A DNA stretch of 36,254 nt from a virus, in IMG/VR virus record IMGVR_UViG_3300035182_000709, positions 1 to 36,254 of that record; one strand, 5' to 3'. The notes under the pieces are model-generated. The model was not told the origin of the DNA. It saw nothing but the letters and a program-made list of their open reading frames with translations, and did not search any database. Of this stretch, positions 30,879 through 36,254 are shown piece by piece. Each line of letters starts with the position of its first letter. Position 1 is the stretch's first letter. The position numbers and the translations under genes are program-made.

Positions 30879-31654
30879 CACACGCCCCTCCTAGGTGCCT
30901 TGTTGTTCTGCAACGTCCGACCGCCCCAGGTGGCCAGGTCAACCCGGCTCCAGCCTTCTTCCCGTGCCGCTTCGGCGATCAGCGCCAGGTTGTTGCCCAG
31001 CCGGCGCACGCTGCCGGCGGCCAGGTCCACCAGGTGTTCCAGCAGGTTGTCGGCCACGTTCAGGCCGGGGCAGCGGGACTGCGCCAGAATGCGGGCATCC
31101 GCCAGCTTGGCCATTTCGGCCGGGAACCAGTCCAGCATGCGGCCGTGGAAGCGCTCCCAGGCTTCCAGCTTCTGCGGCAACATCTCTTCGCCAATCAACA
31201 GGATCGCGGCCTTGCTGCCCTCGTAGAGGCTGCGCACGGACTCCACCAACCCCTTGGCGACGCAGTAGTCGAATTCATCGATGATCAGCAGCCGCTGGCT
31301 GCATTCCAGTTGCGCCTTGACCGCCTCGGCCATGGTGTAGATGTCCGGCGTGTAGGCCTTTGCGCTGTCGCCCTTGCCACGCGTGTAGTTCAGCCCGAGC
31401 GCCTTGGAAATGGCGATCAGCATGGTCTTGCGCGTCCAGAAATCGTCCGCCTGGACGTAGTAGGCCCGGTGCCGCGAGGTGATCCAGGCCGCCGCCGTGC
31501 TTTTGCCCGTGCCGGAGGGGCCGTGCATGATGCCCAGGCCGGGATCGGTTGGCCCGCGTTTCATCAGCCGGGTATGCGCCCGCTCGGCGACGGCGATGTT
31601 GGAGAGCGGGAGAATTCCGCTTCCGGCTTGCGTGAGTTGCTGCAAATTGCTCAT
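30878..31654 (-). CDS. Transposition activator ATPase (Mu B-like)
   Basis: This 258-aa AAA+ protein has Walker A GPSGTGKST at about 45-53 and Walker B LLIIDEFD at about 122-129, with a sensor-like ILLIGEEML stretch following. Like Mu B it should coat target DNA and activate the transposase, giving near-random insertion and target immunity. The start is set at ATG 31654, which has GGAG 6 nt upstream; an upstream in-frame start lacks one. It lies 61 bp after transposase A. Confidence 0.9.
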   Translation of the reverse strand: MSNLQQLTQAGSGILPLSNIAVAERAHTRLMKRGPTDPGLGIMHGPSGTGKSTAAAWITSRHRAYYVQADDFWTRKTMLIAISKALGLNYTRGKGDSAKAYTPDIYTMAEAVKAQLECSQRLLIIDEFDYCVAKGLVESVRSLYEGSKAAILLIGEEMLPQKLEAWERFHGRMLDWFPAEMAKLADARILAQSRCPGLNVADNLLEHLVDLAAGSVRRLGNNLALIAEAAREEGWSRVDLATWGGRTLQNNKAPRRGV

Positions 31655-31715
31655 ACTGACTCCGTAGATGTGTTTCAAATCGGTTCGATGGCGGTGGCAG
31701 CCGCCGTCGAACCCC

Positions 31716-34031
31716 TCAACTTCCCGCTCCGAAGGCCTCTTTCATGACCTTCATCGCGGCAAACTTGCTGGTCTTGTGAAATCCCGCGCGGAACCGCCGC
31801 TGCCAGTCATGCGGCAAGCAGACGCCGGCACACCCATCACACAGGCCATTGCAGTGACCGGCCGTGTGGTGGGCGCTGGCCACCGCATCCAGCTCGAACC
31901 ACAACGTGTATTTCTCTTCATCCGAGAAGCCGGAAAGCGGGTTGTCCGCGCCCATCCGGTCGGCCGGGCTGGGCATCTGCAGCACGTCCGCCTTCGGGTT
32001 GAACTGGGTCATCAGCGCCTTCGCTTCGGCGATCAGTTGTTCCGCCTTGGCGCTGAAGGCCGGCGGCGTGTCTTGCGCCGCTACCACGCGCGCCGCATCG
32101 TCCAGGCCGGCGGAGGTGTGCGTCTCGCCGCGCGGCTTCAGGTGCGCCAACTTGCCTGCCTTGGCGGCGCGTTCCATGATGATTTCGCGCGCCAATTGAT
32201 CCGGGCTGACCAAGCCTTTCTTGGCCTTCTTGAACATGGCGCGGGTGTCGCGCATCCAGTCTTGCTGCTTGGCGTGGCCCTTGGCGGCGATCTCGGCGCG
32301 CGGAACGCCGGCCAGGCTGGCATTCACCGCCACGCACAGGAACTGGCCATCCACCCGCACCACAATCCGCCCCATGTCGTTCGGGTCCAGCCGAATGTCG
32401 GCCAGCTTGCCGGCGTGCAGCGGCAACTCTTCATGGATGTAGTCGACACGTTCGTAGCGGATGCCCTTGGCACTGATCGTCGGCGGCTTTTTCACCGGCT
32501 TCATCAGCAGCATGTCCAGCGCGCGCTCGTTTTCAATCCGCTTGATCGGCGTGGTGGAGCTGGCCACCCGCGCAAACGGCGTCATGCCCAGGGTGCGGTG
32601 CTCGCGCTGCATATAGGTGCCTTCGACCCACGCATCCGACAGGGCTTGCAGTTCCTCCACCGTCAAATCCACCGAGACCGCGCCACCCTTTTTGAATAAG
32701 TGCTCGGCAAAGGTTTTCTTGGCGTCGATGGCGCTACGTTCAGTCACGTTGTGGCCGACAAACGCATCCAGCACTTCCAGCAAGGAATGCAGGTAAGTAC
32801 CTATGAAGCGTTCAACATGCGGCTTTTTCTGCGGGCTGAACGGTGGGCAAAACACCTGCTCAACGCCGATTTCTTCCAGAAACAGGCGGAATTCGTGGCT
32901 CTTGTAGTCGCTGCCGTTGTCGGTCTTGACCTGGCCGTCCGGCACGCCCCAGGCCAGCACCGCGTCGCGCATCAACAGCTTGTTGGTCTCGGTCTTGGCG
33001 GTGCGGCTGAAGCGGATCATCGGCCGCCGGCTCCAGACATCAATCACCACGCTGGCCGTGTAGCGCGACTTGCCGCTGCCGTGGTTGAGCAGCCAGTCGG
33101 CCGGAGTGCCGTCCATCTCCCACAACTGGTTCATCCGGTGCACATCGGCGTCGGCCTGGCCCAGGCTGGACAGATAGCGGCTCTTGAACTGGTCCGGGTT
33201 GGTGGTCAGCATCAGCGCGGCGGCGTTCTGCGCGCTCCACTTGGCGCGGTAGCGCGTCACCTGGTCATATTGCAGCGGGGCAAACAACACCTCGCCGGTG
33301 GCGCGGTCGTAACGGCATTTGTTGAGCATCGCCAGCAGGTCAATGCTCTGGATGTGCGGTTTCTCGCTCAGGATGGCGATGAATACGTCATGCAGCAGCG
33401 GCGTTGTTTCGAACACGCTTTTCTTGCGCTTGGCCCCGCTGCAACGCATGTCCGCCACCGGCGCCAGGCCGTTTTTCTCGTTTTCCAGCACCCAGCGCTG
33501 AATCGTGCGCATGGAGATCGCCGGGTATTTGGATTTTGCCTTGTCGCTGGCCGGTATCTGGCCGGAATTCCAGGCTTCGGCAAACTGCCCGAATGCCACA
33601 TTGCGGCCGAGTTTTGGCGTCTGTGCCAACTGTTGCGCAAACCAGTCGCGCCAGGCCAGCAGCACGTCGTAATGCGCGCCGAATTTCTCCTGCCCCTTGG
33701 GCGTCAACAAGCCCATCAACTGGTCGGCGGTCACCGCCTGTTTGCGCGCCTGCTCGGCCACCACTTCCGCATGCGCCATATTCCGCGCCGCCAACGTGTG
33801 GCGGGCATCGGCGCCCTGGGTGCGGGCGTGGGTGAGCTTGCCGATCAGGTTGGATACGGATTCGGGGGGGAGATACAGCCGCGTCACGCCGTTGCGGCCA
33901 CGCGATTTTTCTTCGCGGTATTCCCAGGCTTCACGCTCGACTATCTTCTCCCAGCCCTGCCGTGTTGCCGGATACCCAGGCAGCTTCAACGCCGCCAGCT
34001 CGGCGCAGGTGTAGTGCGTCTTCTCGCTCAT
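31716..34031 (-). CDS. Transposase A (Mu-like, DDE)
   Basis: This 771-aa protein is the phage transposase. The N-terminal winged helix (YTCAELAALKLPGYPATRQG) resembles the repressor at 35320-35862. The catalytic rve core carries Asp307 (in WEMDGTP), Asp371 (in KTDNGSDY) and Glu407 (in KKPHVERF), a D-35-E spacing typical of DDE enzymes. A Mu-type C-terminal domain follows. It is somewhat longer than Mu A (663 aa). It is expected to bind the 17-bp end sites and to replicate the phage by transposition. Confidence 0.95.
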   Translation of the reverse strand: MSEKTHYTCAELAALKLPGYPATRQGWEKIVEREAWEYREEKSRGRNGVTRLYLPPESVSNLIGKLTHARTQGADARHTLAARNMAHAEVVAEQARKQAVTADQLMGLLTPKGQEKFGAHYDVLLAWRDWFAQQLAQTPKLGRNVAFGQFAEAWNSGQIPASDKAKSKYPAISMRTIQRWVLENEKNGLAPVADMRCSGAKRKKSVFETTPLLHDVFIAILSEKPHIQSIDLLAMLNKCRYDRATGEVLFAPLQYDQVTRYRAKWSAQNAAALMLTTNPDQFKSRYLSSLGQADADVHRMNQLWEMDGTPADWLLNHGSGKSRYTASVVIDVWSRRPMIRFSRTAKTETNKLLMRDAVLAWGVPDGQVKTDNGSDYKSHEFRLFLEEIGVEQVFCPPFSPQKKPHVERFIGTYLHSLLEVLDAFVGHNVTERSAIDAKKTFAEHLFKKGGAVSVDLTVEELQALSDAWVEGTYMQREHRTLGMTPFARVASSTTPIKRIENERALDMLLMKPVKKPPTISAKGIRYERVDYIHEELPLHAGKLADIRLDPNDMGRIVVRVDGQFLCVAVNASLAGVPRAEIAAKGHAKQQDWMRDTRAMFKKAKKGLVSPDQLAREIIMERAAKAGKLAHLKPRGETHTSAGLDDAARVVAAQDTPPAFSAKAEQLIAEAKALMTQFNPKADVLQMPSPADRMGADNPLSGFSDEEKYTLWFELDAVASAHHTAGHCNGLCDGCAGVCLPHDWQRRFRAGFHKTSKFAAMKVMKEAFGAGS

Positions 34032-34127
34032 GGCTGCACCGCCGGTTGTTGGGCGAGGGGCCGCCCGCTAGAGTGCATGCGCCGACTCGACATTGGCATC
34101 CATCCACTTTTTACGGGAGCACCCTCA

Positions 34128-34313
34128 ATGACTAGAGAAGAACTGTTTCGCATGGCAGTTAATTTGACCGCGCAGTTCATTGCCAACCGCGACATTGGCG
34201 GCCGCGTGGCGAATCCGGAAGACCAGGTGCATGACCGCATCATTGGCCTCTATCACCGCTTGGAATCGGCTTGGCTGGAAGTGGGCGCAGACGAAGGCTC
34301 ACGCGGTACATAA
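34128..34313 (+). CDS. 61-aa ORF antisense to the early operon
   Basis: This plus-strand ORF starts at ATG 34128 with GGGAG 9 nt upstream. It encodes MTREELFRMAVNLTAQFIAN and then DQVHDRIIGLYHRLESAWLE, a natural-looking helical protein. It lies between transposase A and the small minus-strand gene and overlaps the latter tail to tail by 61 bp. Function unknown. The long plus-strand frame that continues upstream of it inside the transposase gene is a shadow. Confidence 0.5.
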   Translation: MTREELFRMAVNLTAQFIANRDIGGRVANPEDQVHDRIIGLYHRLESAWLEVGADEGSRGT

Positions 34314-34429
34314 ACCGTCATCCCGCCATTCGGCTGCTCGTTCAGGGCCTTCGCCAGCACGGCGGCGGCGCTGGGGTGTACCCGCGCCCAGGCCAGCAGG
34401 GTGGCGGTGGTTTTGATCAGCGCGCTCAT
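34253..34429 (-). CDS. Small early protein (58 aa)
   Basis: This ORF begins at ATG 34429 in an ATGA overlap with the upstream HTH gene. It reads SALIKTTATLLAWARVHPSA then LAKALNEQPNGGMTVYVP. The coupling argues for translation. It ends inside the region of the antisense ORF at 34128-34313. No family is recognised. Confidence 0.5.
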   Translation of the reverse strand: MSALIKTTATLLAWARVHPSAAAVLAKALNEQPNGGMTVYVPREPSSAPTSSQADSKR

Positions 34430-34875
34430 TTCATCCCCCTCACTTTCAAGGCCGCTTCCAGCACCTTGCGGCGCTCGGCCAGTTCACGTTCCTGGTGATG
34501 CAGCCGCGCCCATTCCAGCAGCGCCGCATCGTCCTGGTTGATCACGGCGCGTTCGCCGCGCTTTCTTGCATACAGATTCAGCAGCGTGTCGCCGCTCAAT
34601 GCCGCATCCAGTGCCATCGCCCGGCGCAGGCTGATTTCATGCTGCCCATGCGCCTGGCTGACGTAGTTGTTCAGCATGTTTTCGCTGAGCTTCTCGCCCA
34701 GGTGAAAGCTCATCCGCTCCGCCACCTGCTCGCGCGTCATCCCACGTTCCTTGCGCACCCGCTCCAGAGCCTCGCCAATGCTGGCCGCAATCTCGATCGC
34801 GCAGCCCAGCGCACCGGGCCGGTTCGGCGCATCGGCAAATAAATCAGAAGTTCGGACGTCAACGTCGGAAGTCAT
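34426..34875 (-). CDS. XRE-like HTH early regulator
   Basis: This 149-aa protein (start ATG 34875, one base after the ner stop) has an HTH-like core: LERVRKERGMTREQVAERMS then LSENMLNNYVSQAHG. The C-terminal half is a helical segment with many Glu and Arg (HHQERELAERRKVLEAAL). It lies between Ner and transposase A. A longer frame to 34911 overlaps ner and has no ribosome-binding site. Its target is unknown. Confidence 0.7.
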   Translation of the reverse strand: MTSDVDVRTSDLFADAPNRPGALGCAIEIAASIGEALERVRKERGMTREQVAERMSFHLGEKLSENMLNNYVSQAHGQHEISLRRAMALDAALSGDTLLNLYARKRGERAVINQDDAALLEWARLHHQERELAERRKVLEAALKVRGMK

Positions 34876-34876
34876 G

Positions 34877-35206
34877 TCAAATGCCGCTTCCGTTGTTGTC
34901 AGTACACCCATTGGGTGCTTTGCTAGACTTGGCCTTGTAGCGTCCTAATCCGCGCTCTCCGCGTCCGGACTTCGGCGTTCCGTCCAGGTTGTAACGGCTC
35001 GGCCATATTGCTTTAGGCAGGGCGCCGATTGCTTCGGCAATCAGCCGCTCCGCCCTCGGATACGGCCGCACCAGCGCCGGACGCAGCGAGTCGATGTCCT
35101 GGTAACCGTGGGCGAGGGCGACGCTACGCAGCGTGATGTTCTTGCTGTGCAGCGCATACTTGATCGCGGCGGGCGTCCAGTCTTTCGAGGCTGGTTTTTT
35201 TGCCAT
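34877..35206 (-). CDS. ner: Ner-like transcriptional regulator
   Basis: This 109-aa protein belongs to the Ner/SfsB family: KDWTPAAIKYALHSKNITLR, then a second helix VALAHGYQDIDSLRPALVRP, then the diagnostic AIWPSRYNLDG. In Mu, Ner turns down early transcription and the repressor promoter during lytic growth. This copy has a basic C-terminal extension beyond the 75 aa of Mu Ner. It is the first gene of the early operon, behind the promoter at 35240-35268. Confidence 0.93.
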   Translation of the reverse strand: MAKKPASKDWTPAAIKYALHSKNITLRSVALAHGYQDIDSLRPALVRPYPRAERLIAEAIGALPKAIWPSRYNLDGTPKSGRGERGLGRYKAKSSKAPNGCTDNNGSGI

Positions 35207-35226
35207 GTCTGATTACTCGTTCGTGT

Positions 35227-35255
35227 TTGACATGCAGCCATTCTGGTAAAGCAAT
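35227..35255 (+). promoter_or_regulatory. Candidate repressor promoter
   Basis: A perfect TTGACA (35227-35232) faces the repressor gene; with a 17-bp spacer the -10 is AGCAAT (35250-35255), a weak match. It overlaps the early promoter head to head and its -10 abuts operator 1. Confidence 0.35.
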
Positions 35256-35268
35256 TAGCAACTGTCAA
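35240..35268 (-). promoter_or_regulatory. Early promoter (ner-A-B operon)
   Basis: On the minus strand a perfect TTGACA (35268-35263) is followed, after 17 bp, by CAGAAT (35245-35240, four of six). Transcription would start about 35233 and reach the ner ATG at 35206. The -35 lies in the spacer of operator 1, so a bound repressor should block it. Confidence 0.65.
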
Positions 35269-35280
35269 GCGTTGCTTATT
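35253..35280. promoter_or_regulatory. Operator-like palindrome 1
   Basis: AATTAGCAAC...CGTTGCTTATT holds the inverted repeat AGCAAC (35257-35262) / GTTGCT (35271-35276) with an 8-bp spacer. It overlaps the early promoter. It is the likely binding site of the repressor, Ner or transposase (Mu operator / internal activating sequence region). Confidence 0.6.
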
Positions 35281-35319
35281 AATTTTTTGTGTTTATTGCA
35301 AAATCAAGGACTTATAAAT

Positions 35320-35862
35320 ATGCATGAATTAGCAACAGGCGTTGCTTATTCTTGCGATGACCTCGCAAGCATGAATCTGCCTGGATACCCTGTCAGTCGT
35401 CAGGGGTGGGATATGCTTGTGAAGCGTCAGGAATGGCCATACCGCGAGGTCAGAAGCAAAGGCCGTGGCGGCCTGCGCCGTGAATACCAGCCGCCGCCAC
35501 ATGTCATGGCCTTGATCGAGCAACGCCGCAAAGGGGAAATCGGCCTCGGCGATGAGCGTGGCGGCTTCCGAGTCCGGGCCGATGGCCGCAAGCTGTATTA
35601 CGCCGAACCCGCGCCGGCAGCGGATAGAGACCCAGTTCTTGCGTTTCTTGATCCAACCGAAGAAGAGCGGCTACAGATGCTTTCCGTGGTATTGCGCGTT
35701 GCGGAATCGAAGCTCAAAGAGCCATTGAATCCAGACCTGGCCGGGAAAATCCTGGAGCTAGTCGCCGCCTGGACGCCGTTCGCCGTGAAGCATCCAGATT
35801 TTCTGCAACGCCTTGAAGCCCTCCGCACCGCCTGCGTTCTATTTGCATCAGAAACGCGTTAA
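35320..35862 (+). CDS. Phage repressor (Mu c-like)
   Basis: This 180-aa protein begins at ATG 35320 with AAGGA 9 nt upstream; a longer frame to 35200 runs through the operator and promoter region. The N-terminus (YSCDDLASMNLPGYPVSRQG, then WPYREVRSKGRGGLRREYQP) closely matches the end-binding domain of the transposase, as Mu repressor and transposase A do. The C-terminal part is helical (LSVVLRVAESKLKEPLNPDL). It keeps the prophage silent by binding the operators and competing with transposase. It is transcribed toward the phage end, divergent from ner. Confidence 0.85.
   Translation: MHELATGVAYSCDDLASMNLPGYPVSRQGWDMLVKRQEWPYREVRSKGRGGLRREYQPPPHVMALIEQRRKGEIGLGDERGGFRVRADGRKLYYAEPAPAADRDPVLAFLDPTEEERLQMLSVVLRVAESKLKEPLNPDLAGKILELVAAWTPFAVKHPDFLQRLEALRTACVLFASETR
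35327..35350. promoter_or_regulatory. Operator-like palindrome 2, inside the repressor start
   Basis: The same AATTAGCAAC...CGTTGCTTATT lies 74 bp (seven helical turns) from copy 1, with AGCAAC (35331-35336) and GTTGCT (35341-35346) but only a 4-bp spacer. It covers repressor codons 3-10. Confidence 0.6.
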
Positions 35863-35865
35863 CTC

Positions 35866-36018
35866 TGTGCCACTTTTCGCGCAAAAAATGACGCTTTTAG
35901 ACCGTTTTTGCGCGTTTTTTGTGCCACTTCCGTTAATTGCCTAAATCGGTCGAATCCCGCTCTGCCATTGGCTTCCCGCGTTTTTTTCTCTTTTTTTGTT
36001 TTGTGCCAATTCAAACAC
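35866..36018. repeat. Phage left-end transposase-binding sites (L3, L2, L1-like)
   Basis: TGTGCCACTTTTCGCGC (35866-35882) is the inverse of the right-end motif. Weaker copies begin with TGTGCCA at 35920-35936 and 36002-36018. The 54- and 82-bp offsets recall the wide L1-L2 gap of Mu. The T-rich stretch at 35980-36002 between the outer two sites may be where HU bends the DNA. Confidence 0.65.
35878..35920 (+). terminator. Rho-independent terminator of the repressor gene
   Basis: CGCGCAAAAA (35878-35887) pairs with TTTTTGCGCG (35905-35914) and is followed by six T. It overlaps the innermost end site and would stop repressor transcription before the phage end. Confidence 0.7.
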
Positions 36019-36203
36019 TCCCCCTGGGGAGGCCATGTTCATTACTTGCCTGGCACTTGCTAGTGATTACTTGCAGAAGTCTCGCTACATTCGATCCACT
36101 TGGCATCCCCGCTCGCTGCTAACGCAAACTTCCGCGGGTAAGTACGAGGCGATGGCCAACATATGAAACCGGTCATGAGACGCGGATTCAGAGGAAAGTA
36201 ATC
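36019..36203. other. Host flank, no gene seen
   Basis: No ORF with a good start or RNA gene is visible. A small GC-rich palindrome, CTCCCCCTGGGGAG, occurs at 36018-36031, beside the proposed phage end. The region probably holds the promoter of the gene starting at 36204. Confidence 0.5.
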
Positions 36204-36254
36204 ATGCGATGTTTGATTTCGACAGTTTCCATAGCGATTGCGCTCAGCCTGCTG
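36204..36254 (+). CDS. Host gene start with signal peptide (partial)
   Basis: ATG 36204 is preceded by GAGGAAAG and opens a frame to the window end: MRCLISTVSIAIALSLL. The basic first residues and hydrophobic core are typical of an exported or lipoprotein signal peptide. Only 17 codons are visible, so the protein cannot be named. Confidence 0.6.
   Translation, partial: MRCLISTVSIAIALSLL

Larger units (their letters stand above)
128..36017 (-). mobile_element. Mu-like transposable prophage with siphovirus tail
   Basis: Repressor, Ner, transposase A, ATPase B, Gam, GemA, Mor-type activator, lysis, DUF1804/terminase/DUF935 portal, F-like and G-like head genes, protease/scaffold, DUF1320 and gp37-like proteins occur in Mu order, followed by a lambda-type tail module. 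Related 17-bp sites lie inverted at the two ends. The left boundary is placed at the TG at 128. The right boundary is placed at the CA at 36016-36017, next to the outermost site. I could not find a matching 5-bp target duplication, so both boundaries carry an uncertainty of tens of bases. Confidence 0.85.

Noticed and set aside
32700-34313. Long plus-strand open frame (537 codons) opposite transposase A
   Set aside because: It is the antisense shadow of a high-GC gene with clear DDE residues; only its last 61 codons (from 34128) lie outside the transposase and have their own ribosome-binding site.
35942-35966. tRNA 3'-end-like string (TCGAATCCCGCTCTGCCA)
   Set aside because: It lacks a 5-bp T-stem and the TTCGANT loop, and it lies between the proposed outer end sites; probably coincidence.
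1-36254. CRISPR array, restriction-modification or mom-type DNA modification genes
   Set aside because: No regularly spaced repeats, no methyltransferase motifs, and no mom/com genes at the phage right end.

Overview
The window holds one nearly complete transposable (Mu-like) prophage of about 35.9 kb, inserted in a proteobacterial chromosome. The best guess for the host is a betaproteobacterium: the genome is moderately GC-rich, and the truncated tRNA at position 1 matches the 3' part of a tRNA-Arg(ACG) of the kind seen there. The prophage lies in reverse orientation relative to the Mu map. Its transposase/repressor (Mu left) end is near 35.87-36.02 kb and its tail-fibre (Mu right) end is near 0.13-0.18 kb.

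Right to left (phage order). At 35.87-36.02 kb are three transposase-binding-like sites, then the repressor c on the + strand. A divergent early promoter carries duplicated operator palindromes. The early operon runs on the minus strand from 35.2 to about 25.9 kb: Ner, an XRE-type HTH protein, transposase A (DDE), ATPase B, several small early proteins, an HNH nuclease, Gam, HU, GemA and a Mor-type activator. A compositionally distinct 744-bp insert with four tiny ORFs, bounded by a 10-bp direct repeat and ending in a near-perfect palindrome, lies at 25.1-25.9 kb. Late genes follow in three minus-strand blocks: (1) lysis, DNA packaging, portal and head morphogenesis (24.9-16.4 kb); (2) protease/scaffold, capsid and head completion (15.5-11.6 kb); (3) tail genes (11.5-0.2 kb). 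Each block is preceded, 51-53 nt before its first start codon, by the same 16-bp dyad and flanking sequence. I propose these as the activator-dependent late promoters or operators.

The virion genes are chimeric. The transposition, packaging, portal and protease genes are Mu-type. The major capsid protein looks like the P22-coat family. The tail is a long non-contractile one (tube, frameshifted chaperones, tape measure, lambda L/K/J-type tip), as in Pseudomonas phages B3 and D3112, with no contractile sheath.

Three plus-strand islands sit among the minus-strand genes: a C4-RNA-like leader with two small genes at 15.6-16.4 kb, a two-helix membrane peptide at 9.1 kb, and a 61-aa ORF at 34.1 kb. 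The flanks are the end of tRNA-Arg with its terminator on the left, and on the right about 190 bp of non-coding DNA followed by the signal-peptide start of a host gene.
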